Shown here: positions 34,303-48,900 of the stretch, piece by piece
Position numbering within the stretch: the stretch's first letter is position 1
Layout of the letters: every line of letters begins with the position of its first letter
From: Serinus canaria
Taxonomy: Eukaryota; Chordata; Aves; Passeriformes; Fringillidae
Assembly (NCBI RefSeq): GCF_022539315.1
Contig: NC_066334.1
Coordinates: 248,001-312,000, forward strand
Direction of reading: 5' to 3'
DNA length: 64,000 bases
Made by a program: the position numbers and the translations under genes
The notes under the pieces: generated by a model
What the model was told of the DNA's origin: nothing
Seen by the model: only the letters and a program-made list of their open reading frames with translations
Database searches by the model: none

Positions 34303-37300
34303 CCCCTGAGCAAATCCCAAGGCTGATGTCATTGGTGTTGGTATGGAAGCACATGCAGGTAAACGACACCACTGTGAACTTGTGTCATGTCCAGTGTCAT
34401 ATGGATGTGGCAAATAAGGATAATAAAGAGGGAAAGGTCAGATTTCTCATGATCATGTCTCTTCTGTAGTTTGGATTGACTTTGGCATCCTTATCCCATC
34501 CCAGAGAGCATGGGCAGAGCACCCAAAAAAGCAAATGTGATGCTTGGTAAGAAAACTTGGAGGAGAAAATGCTATGTTTTCAACATGTATCTTCACCTGC
34601 TGGTCACGGCATATCACTTGGGAAGTCTTGTATCCTGAACATGTCTCTTCACTTTGTTACTGCTTTTTACTTGAACAAGTTTTACTGATTTCAGGTCAAG
34701 TCTGTGTGCAGGGTAACCCTGGTGTTGGGCATATTTGGGGGCAGGGAAGGAAGTCATGAGAATGGTGGAGGACTTTTCTCTCTGAGGCTTTTCTCAGCAA
34801 CAGGATTGTGGCCCCCTGAACCTAAATGGGACTGTGAGGAGAGGTTTCATGGCAAACTTTGGGAATCTATCACCAAATGAGATTAGGAAGTGCTGTTATC
34901 CCAGTTTTTTGTACAGCCCCACTCAGTGTTGTATGTGTTGTCTCTCTTTTTCTCCTCCCCTTTGCTGTATCTTACTCGGTTTCACATAAGACATTTTGGA
35001 CTTTCATGTTTGCTTTTTTAACCCCTATCCATATAAATATTTCTTCTTTCCCTATCTGGCTGCAGCAACAGTTCCAGCGCTGCCAGGAGGACACTGCATC
35101 CCTAGTGCTACCTCCCAGACCTGCCACTGCCTCTGCCTTGCAGAAAGGACTGAGCTGGTGGAAGCAAGCTGAGTCAGGATATAAATCTGTACTCAGCCAA
35201 GCTTGGCTGATCATAACCAGTATCTTTTAAAAATACAAGGAAAGGCTGCAGTGAATCAGAAGACTGAGTCACTCTCTTCTTCCACAGTGTGTATGTATGC
35301 AGCCTCCAAATGGGTGACAGCCACGGAAAAGCGTATCCCTTGGGACCGGGGTAACAAGTCCCAGGCAGAGAAAAATGCACAAAGGGAGGAAAAGGGGGTG
35401 GCCATGTTACCAAGGCATTCACTCCACAACAAACAAAAAGGTGTGATGAAATGCTGGGTTGCACATGAGCAAACATCAGCCAGTGGTATTTCCTTGAGCA
35501 GGACCTGAATGCTGGGGCTGAGAGCTCAACAACTCAGCATTGCACAACGGATGGGCTGGAGTCTAGCCTGTTCTTGTTTTCCCAGTTAAATGCCTTTTTT
35601 GAAATATTTTATCCTTTGTGTTCTTTAATCTCTGCCATAAACTATATGGGACATGTCATGAATTAGTGTTGCAGCAGACTTGGGAAGTTTCCATTTCTTG
35701 AATAAAACTCCTTGCCCTTATGGTTTTGTAGCTTTAGCACACACATCCCTCTCTTGGATCTAGACAGCAAGGTTTAAAACAGGGGTCACAACAGCCACCG
35801 AGCATCTTTCATTCATATCTAAAAAGACCTAAAAATGACCTTCCTATTCATGTCAAGAAGTCCTCCTGAGAAATCCTTTCTGCAATGTTTTTTGCTGACA
35901 TCTGTACTACCCCAGGTATGATTAATTCTCCTGCTCACAATAAAATGCTTCTCCTTTGCATCTGAAGCAGTCTGCAATTTCACAATTAGCTGGTAAAACA
36001 TACCATGCATTCACCTTAAGCAGCAATGTGAACTCAGGCAGCTTTGCTCCTGACAGCACGAGGGAGATTTGCCCTTGAGGGAAAACAGCTTGGCACTTGT
36101 AGCTTTCTGAGGAAGGATGTTACTTACAGAGTTTAGAGGTGTTGGAGAAGGTATTTAAGTTTCTCAAAGGACTGGTTGTTCTTGGGATGCTCTTCCTAAG
36201 GTTTGTAAGGCTTGGAGTGGGCTTGGAAGAACGGTGCATTTGGGAAATCACTGTGGGCCCTGGATCGGCCTGATCCAAGTGCAGCCCTCGGCACCCCCCA
36301 CCTGCTGCTGTTTCAGAACATACCTCTCATTCCTGCAGCCTCAATTACTGCATCAGATCCCTTCCCTGCCAGAGCCCCCAGGACACAAACAGACACCTGC
36401 TGATCAGGCTTGGACTCCTCTGGATCTCTGTGGGAGCAAAGGGGCCCCTGCCAACACTTCCACCTACACTGAGGGCTGCCCCACATTTCTCCCCAGGGAC
36501 CTGGGGATCCTTAGAGAATGAAACTCAGGCATGGATATTTTTGTAAGAGGAGAGGTGTTGGGGGGGCTTGGGAATGCTGGGGTTCTAGAGGGTGTTGGCT
36601 AGCATCTGCAGGATTAGACAATGATAGTGGAGAGCAATGCTGGTGCCAATGTTAGGACAGGCTGGACTGAGACCAGGGTCCCTGGAAGCCTCTTGTAACT
36701 CCCTGTGTCCAGGACAGGTCTGTGCTTCTCGTGCTGGGGTCACTCTGCCTTGCAGCTGGAAAGCCCCCTATAAATCCTCCTGCAGGGAGTTCTCAGTCCT
36801 CACACATGATGATAAAAGATGCTTGATTGGAGCAGGGCTGACAGATACTGCCCTATTCCCTCCAGCAGCTCTTTGGGGTGGTCCGTGTGAGGGGGGAGTT
36901 AGTCAGGGGTAGTGCCTGGAGGCTGCAGCCTGGGGCTGGGCTGGGTGGGTGCAGCCTGGCTGGTAATTTATCACTTTTGTTAGTGGCAGAGAGCACGACT
37001 CAATCATCCAGCACCTGTGCAGCCAGGGAAAGCTATGAGCACTGGCTGACCAACACAGAGTGTAAAGCTCTCCTTATGGAGTCCAGCACTCTTGTTAAAA
37101 CTTTAAGGTTCAGCCTTTCATCAGATGCTGCAGCTGAGTGTGCAGCCGCTTGCAGGAGAGGCGTGGAGGGATGGAGCAGCAGCTATGTACCACCACAGAG
37201 CCCCTGGGATGGTGCCACCCCTGGTGTCTGGGCTTGCCCTGGGAGAGACTGTCAGAGGGATACATAAATGAGTACCCCCATCCCATGTGGTGACTGAACT

Positions 37301-37384
37301 GGGATTCCAAATCTACCTTTAGTCCAGAAGAACTTGGGAAACCACCAATGAACAGAAAACCGAAGCTTTCTGAAACCACGGAGA
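34303..37384. other. Intergenic or intronic DNA
   Basis: About 3.1 kb with no gene recognised. An AT-rich stretch at about 35,580-36,010 contains an octamer-like word (ctttgcat), TAAT motifs and AATAAA. It has the look of a possible conserved non-coding element, but nothing in one sequence can establish conservation. Confidence 0.4.
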
Positions 37385-37442
37385 GCTTGGACTCAATGAT
37401 CCTCGTGGATCCCTTCCAACTCAGCTTATTCTGTGATTCTGT
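37385..37442 (+). mobile_element. CR1 LINE, very short 3' end
   Basis: About 58 bases match the CR1 terminus closely: 'cttggactcaatgatcctcg', 'tggatcccttccaactcag' and a tail of 'ttctgtgattctg'. The copy is severely 5'-truncated, which is common for CR1. The good match suggests it is younger than the 5.6 kb and 33.4 kb fragments. Confidence 0.85.
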
Positions 37443-40400
37443 TTTTTCAGTGGTATTGGAGGATCTCTTTAAGGTGTATCTCCCTCAGTGCCATTGTAAC
37501 CTGCCTCTATCACCAGTAAAGTCCACAGTGGCCGCTCATAAGGGTGAAGTGTCTTGGTTGTGTATTTCCTGCCCAAGTTTGCCTGGTCAATTCCTAAACA
37601 CCAATTCTCCAAAGGAGTGGTTTTGTTCTCTAGATAAGGCACACAAGTTCCTATTTTAGAAGCACAGAGAAGCTCATACAGACTGACAATTCAACCGGAT
37701 TCTGGTAGGGTGTTATGGGACCACTGGTGGGATGCAGAGAAAGAAACCTGGAAGCAGAAGGAGCTGGAACACAAAATATTGAAGACAAAGAATAAATCTG
37801 TAGTGGGGTCTGGCAACAGGGTAGGAGACAACAGTATGTACATGGATGCAGATGGAAAACTCATGGCCCACTGTGCTGAAAAATCTCATGATGGACCAGC
37901 GTGATGGCTTCTGGATGCCACATTGCCAGGGTGAGACCAGAAAGAAAGGACTGAGGAGAACACAGCCTGGAGGGGCAGGTGAAGGGCCATCTGGAGACAG
38001 CCTGCAAAGGAAACAAAGCTGCCTTGGCTGCCATCCCACCCTGGTCTGTTATCACAGGAGTAGTTGTTCTGAGAGCTGCTGCTCTGCTCTATTTTCTTGG
38101 GCTGTTTTCCCCCAACAACTGGATGTTTGCATTCACATCTCAGTTCTTGTTTAGGGTGGGAGACTGGATGATGATGAGGGAAGTAAAACACTGACACTGC
38201 TGAGCAGAAGGGGATGAACTCTAAGGTACTCATCAGGAATCAGACTTTTCCAGACTCATTTATCTGAGGTTTCTGTGAACTTCAGTGGCTTAATTAATAT
38301 TTTGACTAAAGCAAGCCTTGAAGGACAGATTCTCCCTCCTTGTCACAGAGCTGTGAAGACATAACATGCAGCATCCCCTTATTCCTCTTTAAATCCCTAA
38401 GATTGACTTATCCAGGTGGCTACATTTCTACTACCCTGATATTTCTAGTGGGAAAATTAAGCAGAATACTGTCTTCATGAATTGCAAGTTTTGGGCACTC
38501 TTTTTCCAAGTATCAGAAAGAAGGGAGAAGCATAAGCCTACAGGATAAATCCCTTGCGAGGTCCCGTACCTGTACCACTTTTAATTAAATGTTGTTAAAT
38601 TATTCTCTGCTTCAGCAACTTGGTGGCAGAGTCTGGTGTCTGGAGCAGCAGAAAAGATCCTTAGGGCTCAAGTGGAACACGTGTTTTTTTGTAGTGTAGA
38701 CATCCCTTTAATATCCTGAGTTTTCTAAGTTCTTGTGTTGCTGGTAAATAAAGACAAAATAAAGGTGAAAGAAAGCTTTTCTGTGTAGCTGGTGTGTAGT
38801 GAGGAGTCAGGAACCTCTCCCGCTGTGTCTGTGGTCTCTGGGGTGGAGCATTGCAATGCTGCAAACCCATTGGAAATGGCCAGAAAATGGGTTGCAGCAG
38901 CACCCTGAAGGCAGGGGTGAGGGGGTGGGGTCTCACTTTTCATCTTCACCCCCCCTGGACAGCTCCAGCATGGCCACCATGGCCTGAACCACATGCTGCC
39001 CTGGCCAGCAGAACTCCATATGAGTGTAAGTGGCCACGTATCACTGAGCCCACCATCCAGCTGGCTCTTTGTCCTCCCTGTGCCCATCCCTGCAGCTGCC
39101 CCAGGGCAGCTGCTTCCTCCCAGGACTGTTTGGGGTGTTGCCGTGAGAGGCTTAGCAAATTCCCCGGGGCTGTGGCTCTCCAGGAAGACAGATACCAAAT
39201 GCTCTTCTCTTCCCAGACCCTCCCAGAGCCAGAGCCTTTCCTCAGCATCTGTTTATAACTCCTGAAACTGGCCAGGCTGTTTAGTTTGGGATAAAGCACA
39301 GTCTGGCAGGACTCCTCCCTGCCACCACAGTGGCACACAGCCGCTTATCTTCCATGACAGACCCTTACCAAAGCCCTGGGAGCTGGGCTGCCCGCACTGG
39401 CCCCAGAAGGCGTATGCCTGGGTTGGGTGTGGGAGGAAGACAGCAACACCAGCTGGCTTTAATCATCCAGGATGTGCCGGGAGGTGGGTGGGATGGCTGT
39501 GGTGGCAGGCGCTGGTGCTGGAAGCAGGGAGATAGCCTGGGAATGGATGTGATGTGGGGAGAGATGTGGAGGAGAGCAGATGCTGGCCGTGATGGGCATG
39601 GTGGCCTCAGGGAAGTCTGGATATTCAGTTCCAAGCAGAAGAAAGTTTCTTTGGAAGCATTTGAGTTTGGGGAGAGGCAACATGCCTGTGCCCCAGCACT
39701 CCAGGATGGCCCAGGAGGGTCCCAAACATTTTGTGGATGACTGGTCAAGCAAGGCACTGGCCTGGCTGCTCATGCAGAAGCTTGAGGACCTTGTGCTGGG
39801 GTGCTGGGGAGGGCAGCATTTGCACATGGCAACATGGGCTGCTCTGCCTCTTCCCCTGTTCTGCCCTGTGGAGAGCACTTTCATGCGTGACAGCAGCACC
39901 TCCTCCAACAGAGAATGTCCAGGGCAGAGTGTCAGCAGGACGGACACAGGATTCCACCAGCACACCACCACTTCATGCCTGGCTTCTATTCTGCCCAGCT
40001 GACCTTTGCATCAGGTTGGGGCTGCTTTCCTCCCTGGGAAAGCACACGGCGCTTTCCATGTGGAGATGGACAGACCAGGACAAGCTGAAGGGCACAGCTC
40101 TGCCCATTGGTGTCACAGACACAAGTAGCCCTCTCTGCTTTCCAGATGTGGCTGTAGCAAGAGGTTGGTGGCCCTACTGCCCGCACAGAGGACGCTGTCA
40201 AAGCCATGCAGCCCTGGGTGGCTCCAGCCTGTCTCTGTCACACTCTGTGCACTGGGTCACTGCACTCCCAGACCAGCAGCACAGGGCACAGCCCCCAAGC
40301 ACAACCTCCCACAGGCAGCAGGCTATGAAATTCCCTCTTTTCCCAGGCTGGTAAAGGAACAGTGGCTGCCTCCTGACACACTATCAGTATGGAGTGATAA

Positions 40401-42734
40401 AGACAGCTTCCTGTCACTGGAGCACTTGCTTTCATCTCATATGAATTTATAGACAATATTAGCATGAAATCTATTTTAACCCTAGACTTTCTGCTGTAAA
40501 GCTCCAGCCATCATCCAGGCATGACACTGGGCCAGTACCTGCATGATGTAACATGTTTATAGGGAAAGCAGAGCCTGAAGTCAGCGTGGACCTCCTGCAG
40601 AAGGATGAGAAACAACAAGCATTCACTTGCAGGCAAGTCACAAAACCTGCCAACACCTTCACTGACTCATCAAAATTGAAAAGTTTTTGAGGATAGAGTT
40701 CAGTTTTCTGCATTTCTGATGGGAAGCAGCCAGAGGGCCAAAGGAGTGATGTGCCTGAACTCTTCCAGCCACCCACCTTCCTGAGGGCTGTATGCCAGAG
40801 CCTGGCTCCATCATGGGGAATTTGGAGATTTCAAGGTCTGGGTCCAAATCATGGTGAAACCAATACTGGCACATCCCAGTGCCCCAGGGAAGGGATCTGC
40901 TGGCTATGCAGAGCTCTCCTCACTCCCACACAGCTGTTAGTAGGTAGCTGAGATGGCTCCCAGAGGGTAGAAGGTGAAGTGTCTTTTTCTCCTGAGCTGG
41001 ACAATTTACATGCAGTCTCACTTGGGTGGATTCAGCAGTGCTCCTTGCAGTTCTCTTCTCTACAGGTCTTGTAGCCTGCCTTGCTCTCCAAAGTCATTGC
41101 CTTACTTGATCCATGAGATTCTATGCTTCCACAGAGCCCCCAGATTACACCCTGCTGGAGTCCACGTTGGAAGCACTCTGGATAAGTTCTTCTGCTTGAA
41201 TAATGTTTTTTTGCAAAACTGGGAGACTTCTTTCTGACAGAGCATGTCTGAGCCCTCTTGAAAGCTCCTGGGCTTGTTTTGCAAACCCAAGATCTGAGTT
41301 TGCTTAAATATGCCAAGCTTGGGGACTCTGCTTGTTGGACACTGAAGTTGCTGGAAGTCTTGGCTGAAGACATGCTTCCAGGACAAGATAGGAGAGATTT
41401 GTCTTTCTAAATCTGTTACCATCTGCCCTCCCACTGTTCCCACTGGCTGAGTTGCTTATGTCTTATTTGCAATTATTTTACTGTGTTTGCAGATTGGGGG
41501 CAACACTTTTCTGTTCATGCCAAACACAGCAATCAAGGGGCCAGTGACACATGCCCTCTCACTGCACAGCTGCTCTCAGCTGGAGGGAACAGCTGGGCTG
41601 TAAACCTCAATGCAAACCAGGGCAAGGAATGCTTGGACAGACAAGGGGGATGCAAGTCCTGTGGGGGGAGAATAAAGTATGGAAGGTGAAGGGGAGGTTT
41701 GCTGGGACTGGTCTCTGTGGCCATAAAAACCTTGAGCTGAACATTATTGGTGTGAGATTGGGGCTTGTTATGAAACAGGTCATATAGACAAGGGACTGGA
41801 GAAAATGTGATGACTGGGAAACTGGGCAGGAGGATGAGAAGCAAAAAAACACAGAGCAAATCCCATTCTGGCAAGGCGGGCAGAGGGGAGACTGAGGTCT
41901 GCTGGTGACAGAGGCAAAGCCTTGCTACAAACTCCAAAAAGAGATTTCATTGCATCCTTTACATGCTCGGCAGAGCAAGCCGAGCCCTGAACTTGTCATC
42001 CATTTAAAATTCTATCGTTTATCCTTCTTCCCATGGTCTTCTTTTTCTTTCTCCAACATTGGAACACAAAAGCAGAAAAGACATAGCTGAAATCTTGCTG
42101 CTTTGTAGCAGTTGGGGAGCAGAGTGGGAGTGAGATGACAAGGGTGGTGATCCTCTGGACTGTTCCTTCTCCAATGTCTGGTAGCAAAAAAGGGGCAGAA
42201 AATAAAAAAACCCCAACATATAAGCCTCTCTTTGCCTCATAAAACAGTGCTTTAAAATCAGCCAGTCTGTTGAGGGGGTGTCCACCAGATGCACCCCTTG
42301 TCTAGAGACCTCCAACTGTTTGGTAACCACAAACCACTCTATCACTTCCATCAGTGACTCACTTTCACAAATGTCAATCTCTCCCATGGAATTGTTCATA
42401 CAGCTCCTTGCATGACAAAGCGTTGGTCTGGATAGCCTCCAGATGCAGCCATCCATTACATGTCAAAAAATAATCCTGCTGCTGAATAACATCCACCACA
42501 AAGCCAGAGGAAGATTGATGCCTACTTGCAAATAAAGGCAGTGATAGCATGACCCATGTTGAAGACCCAGCAAGAACAACTAGATTGTTCCAGGTTGCAG
42601 CAAGAAGGTCACAGCAGAAAGACCACAGTCAAAGAACACAGGGAAATGATTGCCATGGGAACTGATATGATGCTGGGAAAGGTCTGAAAAGGGTCATAAG
42701 GTATTTCTGCAGGATAACTCTTTCCTTTTTTTCT
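37443..42734. other. Intergenic or intronic DNA
   Basis: About 5.3 kb. GC-richer around 38.8-40.3 kb, where overlapping open frames of 130-207 codons occur on both strands. None shows a domain, a convincing splice pattern on both sides or sustained low-complexity signal, so they are treated as chance frames. Confidence 0.4.
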
Positions 42735-42920
42735 CTGACAGGCATTTCCCAAATCCTCAAAGCGGCCACAGCCCCAAATCTGACAGAGCCCAAGGAGTGT
42801 GTGGACAGCACTCTCAGGCACAGGGTGGGATTGTTGGGGTGTCCTGTGCATGGCCAGGAGCTGGACTCAATAAACATTTTGGCTCCCTTCCAACTCAGCA
42901 TATTTCATGATTCTTTGATC
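42735..42920 (+). mobile_element. CR1 LINE, 3' end fragment
   Basis: The words 'cacagggtgggattgttggg', 'gtgtcctgtgcatggccagg', 'agctggactcaataaacatt' and 'cccttccaactcagcatatt' followed by 'tcatgattctttgatcctc' are the canonical CR1 3' end with modest divergence. Sequence from about 42,745 upstream is consistent with the same element. Confidence 0.9.
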
Positions 42921-45900
42921 CTCCAAGCAGCTCAAGTAGTGGAAAAATGGATCAGAACCTCAGACATGTAGGACATCTCAAGTTGTGTCAAGCAGGTCAT
43001 GGCAAGCAGACTGGGAGCAAGGTCCTGTGGGGTCAGTAAGGAGGAGCATCAAGTTTGAAGCAGGCAAAAGAGGCCAGTTCCTCATGAGGAAGCAGGTCTG
43101 AGTTCATACAAGAGAGGTGGGAAGATGAGACCACAAAATTCAAGAAAATTCAAGGAGCTCAGGGCAGAGTGTTTGTGGAGAGAAAAAAGAAATTCCTGAA
43201 CCATCAAGAGTAACTGAAGCCAACTCCTAAGGTACCTGCAGATGGGCACTTGGAGATGAAAAAACAGCCATGAAGTTCACTGGCTTTGTCCCCAGACTCA
43301 GCTGACTGCAGGAACAGGATTTACTGAGCATGGGTGCTGGGACACTGCACTGTGATAATGCAAAGCAGTTATTGCATTGCTTCAGAAAAACAAATTGAGG
43401 TACTTTCTGCCTTAGACTATGAGCTGCTGAGCTGGACTGTGCTGTGCATCAGTTCTGTTGGACTGGAGGTGGAAAGCATCTCAGGAGCACTGTGGAAAGC
43501 TCACAGGACTTTTTCACAGAGCTCACATACCAAAGGTCAGTGCTCCATTTTGGGCCTTGACCAAAAGGTTCAGATGACACTCAGATGCTCTTTCTCCTAC
43601 ATCTTTGCTCAGACATGAATCAAGTGGTAAAAGGTTGGAGAAATAAGCCTGATGGGGTTCCAGGGCTCTTATTTCAGTGGCTTCAGATAGCACAAGGCAG
43701 GCAGTACTGTGCAAAGATGGGACCATGTGCTGACCAGACCTCTCCTGTCCAGCCAGGCCTTCTCCAGGTCGAATCACAATGTGTTTTTAGGATATAAATT
43801 GGAAGGGTTAGAGAGAGAAAATGCAGAATATTAAGTTAAAGAGGATAAAATAAAAAATATTAGGTCTGTAAGCCCATCTCTCCTTGCCCTCTCTGTCCTT
43901 CCTTTAGCACTCAGTCACCTTTTAAAAATCCATCTCTGTGCCCCTAAGAAGTCTTGCTCTGCTGTCATCTCTGAGGCCAGGCCATCAGTCCATTCCCTGC
44001 TTCTCCCAGCATATTCACAGCTTTACTCAGCCACAGTCTCCTTTCCTGGTGATAATTTTGGTCCTAATCATGTTTTTCTCCACCTTTCAACTCTGTCTTA
44101 TTCCCTTAGGATGAGTGTCCCATGTTCTCCCTGGGGAGGAAAAATCTGCTCTTCTCTTTTTCTTTTTCAAGTGACATGAGGGCAAAGAAGCACAGATCCC
44201 CTCCACCACTGATGAGCACCACTGATGAGCACCAGGTAGGTGCTCTGGAGATAATTAAAGCTGTAACAGAAGGAGGGAGCTTTCAAGATCTGTTGCCTTT
44301 GGTGTAGACATAGTGATCCAAAGAGATCTAAGTATAGTGGGACATGCTGCCTGCATCAGCTGAAGTGGGTGCTAGAGCCTTCAGCAGGCTGGGGGGAAGT
44401 GGGGCTCTCTTGAGTATGGAAGGGCATCTTAGATAACTGAGAGCTGGTACAGGATCCTGCAAGGAGCAGGAAAGTGACCCCAGCAGCCAACATCATCCCA
44501 ATGTCTCTCTTCTCTGAGCTTGTAGGGGTGCTGGAGGGCAATGGAGGAGAGCTCTGCCCATGAAACCTCTGAGCACCCCCAGCATGGAGGGCACTGTGCA
44601 TATGTCCAGAGGGGCTGGCTGAAGAAGACAGCCATGGTCACTATGACTCTTTTTCTTGGCTTCCTGCATCCCAAGACTCCAGTATTTGTACATCAGAGCA
44701 TTAATTCAAATTCAAACATTTCTGCCCTTCCCAGATTTCTGCAGCCCATTAAGTACCTTCCACCACTCCTGCATCACATGTATGTTCATCAGCTTTCACC
44801 CTTTTCCTCACCACCCAGCTGAAAGGGATCTGGACACTAAGCTCTCCAGGGCCTTTATGAACTTCCTACTTCTTAACCTCTCTGAGTCATTCTGTGCCTG
44901 CCTGACATGGCCAGAGTGTCATCTTATCTCAGAGCTGAGCGTCCATGCCTGGGCAGGGGTCCTGCTCCTCACCAGAAGATCCAGACACTACTGCTCTTGT
45001 TTTTTTTTTTTTTAGGAGGGGCTCTTTCTAATTTTCACTTTTTAATTTGAAACTGCTCACAGCAGTTCCCGTATTTTAAAACATTTGTAGACCTGTGCTT
45101 AAAATACCTGCAGGGACTCCTAGAAGCAGCCAGTGCAGTGCAGAAGAGGTTCAGATTTGCAAGCCCTTAACTCACCATGGGACTATTTGCCCTTTTAAGT
45201 TCAGTGCTGGAATGCTTCAAGGTGTTTAAGCAAGGCCAAGGCCAGGGCATGGGAATGCTGGTCTTTACCAGGCTTTGTCTTTAATTACCTCCTTGCCTGT
45301 ACTCCCCTGCCCCCGCAAAGTAGAGAGATGGGAGCTGTGCAGACGGCCAAGGAGAAAGGTGAATGGGAGGAACTGAGCTCCAGCCCTGGGAAAAGCAGGA
45401 CAAAGGGTAGAGGGCTTTGCAAACACTTAGTGCATGATAAGATGTGGTACTGATACACGGAAGTAGTTCCTGGTTATCCTCATAGGCAAACCCAGCAGAG
45501 AAGAGCTGGAAGAGGGGTTTACACAGCCTGGAGAGGAAAAGGCATTGCTTGGCTAAGGTGCTGAGCTCCTACTGGTGGCACTTTACTTTCACAGGCCACT
45601 GTCTCCCTGGGCTGAGGTCATTAAAGATGTCAAAGAGCTGTTTTTGACAGGATGGGATGTTCGGTTTGATGCCTGGCTCTGCTCCAAAGGGAATAAAATC
45701 ACAAGCTCCCTGTGTCATACACGTGCAGCTGCAGTGTCCAGGACTGGGGGCTGGGAGTACAACAGTGCTGCCAGAGGTGTTTTGGAGGGACAGAACAGTC
45801 CCCAAATTTTTGCAGCCCCCCTGGGGTCCCCATAGACCCAAGGTCATGCTGCAAGGTGGAAGGTGGCTGGAGCCAGGTTTAAAGCAGCTTTGGCTGCAGC

Positions 45901-48900
45901 TCAGAGGGTCTGGAACCTGGGGAGTGCTGGGCAGCACTCAAATGCAGCAGAGGAGCCCTGGGGAGGTTGAGGGAGATGGGAGGGTACTGGGTGATCTCTG
46001 GAGAAGGCTGGTCTGCAGACCCTGGGGAGGTGGTGGAGAGCAGAAGGGAAGGCAGATGAGAGAGGTAGATGGGAGGGGGAAGGGTAATTCCTCCTGCCCC
46101 ATGGATCCCAGTGGGAGGACATCAGAATGCTGGTAGGGGTCCTTGGTGGCAAAAGCCACTTAAGTTTTTGACCATGGACCCTGTGGGGTGACCTGTCTGT
46201 GCTGGTAGTTTTGCAGGATGAACTTGGTGTGATGAACATAAACTGTGGAAGATGAGACAGAAACCAGCTGGGGAGGGAAGAAGGATGCAGGGGAAAAGAA
46301 GCAGTGGCCCTGACAGGATGGGGCAGCCCTAGGTGGCTGGTGTGTGGAGGGGAGAGGATGCAGTGGAGGGGACAGGGACAGGTTGGGGGGAAGGGGGTGG
46401 GTGTGGGGGAAATGCTGCTCTGCACCTGCAATAACAACCTCTGGGCACAGGGCCTGACAGCAGGATGGAGGCTGAGCTGGAGTTACAGCCCCCAGGGGAG
46501 CCCCTGGTGGCTTGGTGCCCGGGAAACACCTCTGAGTCAGCCCCCTCTACACGCAGGAGCTGGGCCTGCAGGGGGTCCACCAGCCCCACAGCTGCCTGGC
46601 TGGGAGCTTGTGTCCCCTGCTCGGCTGTCTCTCTGCACCCACTCTGTTGCACTGTCCCCAGGATCCCCTTTCTCTTGAGGAGCCTGCTTCTGGAATTCCT
46701 GTTTTCCCCCTGTGCTTCAGGGACCTGATGTGTGACTTTGACCCTGGAAACTGTTATGCCCTATGTATCCCCCCACAAGTCTCTCTGTCACATGTAATGA
46801 ACCCTGTCCACAGCTCTTCCCTGACTGGCCCAAACTTTTCTCTGCTAGCATCCCCTAGAATGAGTTTTGCTCCCCAGTCCCGCTTCCTTGTAGGGCTTAA
46901 TCCCTCCTGCTGCCCTCCCTGCCCCTAATCCTGGCCCTATTTTCTCCTACTCTAGCTCAGCAGACATTGCTTTCACCATTGCCATGTTGAAACCAACTCA
47001 TTCCATACCTTTCTCCCAGTGACTCCCTCTCTTCCATTTCCCTCTGTGTTCCCTGGCTTATCCACCACCAAATGTGACCTTCTGAGAGTGTGTGGGTTCA
47101 TGTTGGTACAGAAATTTCCCCATAAGTGTATGTTCCAGGCAAACCCTAGGGACTAGAGTTTGCTAGGAATCATCTGCACCAATTCCCTAAGTGTTTACAG
47201 TCGCACACCCCAACAGTCTGGCTATTGCTTCTCTTGCAACTAACCTTGGTGATGCAGAGAGGAGGAAGTTAATGGAATTTAGGAGTTAGATCTCACCAAC
47301 TGGACCTGGGGACCTAGTTCAGAATATTTACTTTAAGTAAGGATGGTCACAAAGTGTAGATAGTCCCAAGCTGCAGGGTCTCTCCAGGTCATAAAACCAA
47401 GAAGGTCCAAGTCAGGGATTACCTGTGCTGCCTGGAAGTGGGGAGATAGAGCACAGCAAAACTTTTGCTTGCCCCTGGATGAGGACAAGCAAGAGGAGCA
47501 GATGAATGTGAGAACTGATTTTTGCAGCAAATCAATGTCAAAAATGACATGTGTCCTTCCCTCCTTATGGCAGCTTGTCTTTGCCGTAGGACTGCTGGAG
47601 ATATGGTGAAGCTGGGGGGGTCAATCTGCTCAGGTCAAGGGTACCCCAGATATGGAATTAACAGGGGGTGTTAGTGTCCCCCCTGCATCCCTTCTTTCCT
47701 CTGCTTCCTCTTTTTGTCTTTGGGCTCCTGCTCTACAGCTTGAGGCTATGTCACAACCCCCTGAATGCTGTCACGCAGACTGGGCTTGCTGCTACTTCTG
47801 CTCCTGACTCAGCCTCATAGGCAGGACACCTCACTCAGAAAGGCTGAACATAGTTTGTCTGCCCAGTAACCTGGCAACTGCACTAATGCATGTGTGTGCA
47901 TAAAACATCCTCCTGAACCAGAGCCAGCACACACTGAGGGCCATATCCCCTTACACCAGAGACATGTTGCACTCTCTGTACTGCTGCTTCACCATGGGCC
48001 ATGCTGAATGGCAAAACCTGCCCCATATTTCTGTCTTATTCCAGACATGTCGTCTCCTCATCCATCTCAATATGGCACCCTATGTTGCAGTAGAATGCTC
48101 AGAGGTGAAGGAGGTTCTGAATACGGAGAGGAAGGGGCTCAGCTTGGCCTTGTTACCACTGAGAGGCACATCCACTATCAGGAATGCCCCAAATCCACCC
48201 ACCTGAAAAATGCATCTGGGTGTTAAAATCACAGGGCTGGTTCACCCCCACCTGCCTGGATATCAGAAGGGGAGGCTACCCCATGCTAGGGAGCAGCTCT
48301 TGAAGTGCTGTGGGGTACATGCTCCTGTAAGATATGTTCCCAATGACCAGGTCTGTGTGCTCAGGGCTGAGCTCTGCTGAGCTCAAAGCCTCCTAACCTT
48401 GTGCTCAATCTCTCAGATTTATAGAAAAATGTTTCAGCAGTAGACAGTGAATACAGAGTATTCTAAGGCTGATTTGACTTTTCTGTAAGAGTCTAAATCT
48501 GGCATGTCAGATAAAATCTGCAGTGCTGGAGAGAATGTTCATGCTCCCCACCCAGCACCTCTGTGAGCTGGACAGCATTTGGATGAAGGCTTGGGGGCTG
48601 CGCTGGGGCAAATCCCTTAAGGAGGAGACAGGAGGAGTCATTCTGCTGTTTGAATTTGTGTCTTGCTGCTCCAGAGGTTTCCTAAAACTGGAGGGCACAG
48701 GGAGGGAGGTGAAAAGAGAGAGGTGGTTGATTTATAGCTTACCATCTTCTCTGATCTTGATCGCCCTTTTTTCTTGGGAGTTTCTCTTATCCAGTCATGT
48801 AGATGGGAGGAGGGGGATCTGTTTCAGAGATTGCTGAACTCTGGGTGTTTGCTGTTTCCTGGAGATCTTTTGATGTTCCCTTCGCTTTAAAACATTTTCA

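Noticed and set aside
39731..40354. 207-codon plus-strand open frame
   Set aside because: GC-rich region with equally long frames on the opposite strand, no recognisable domain, no supporting splice structure.
45901..46437. 178-codon minus-strand Pro/Ser-rich open frame
   Set aside because: Composition follows a purine-rich plus strand; no domain or repeat architecture suggesting a real protein.
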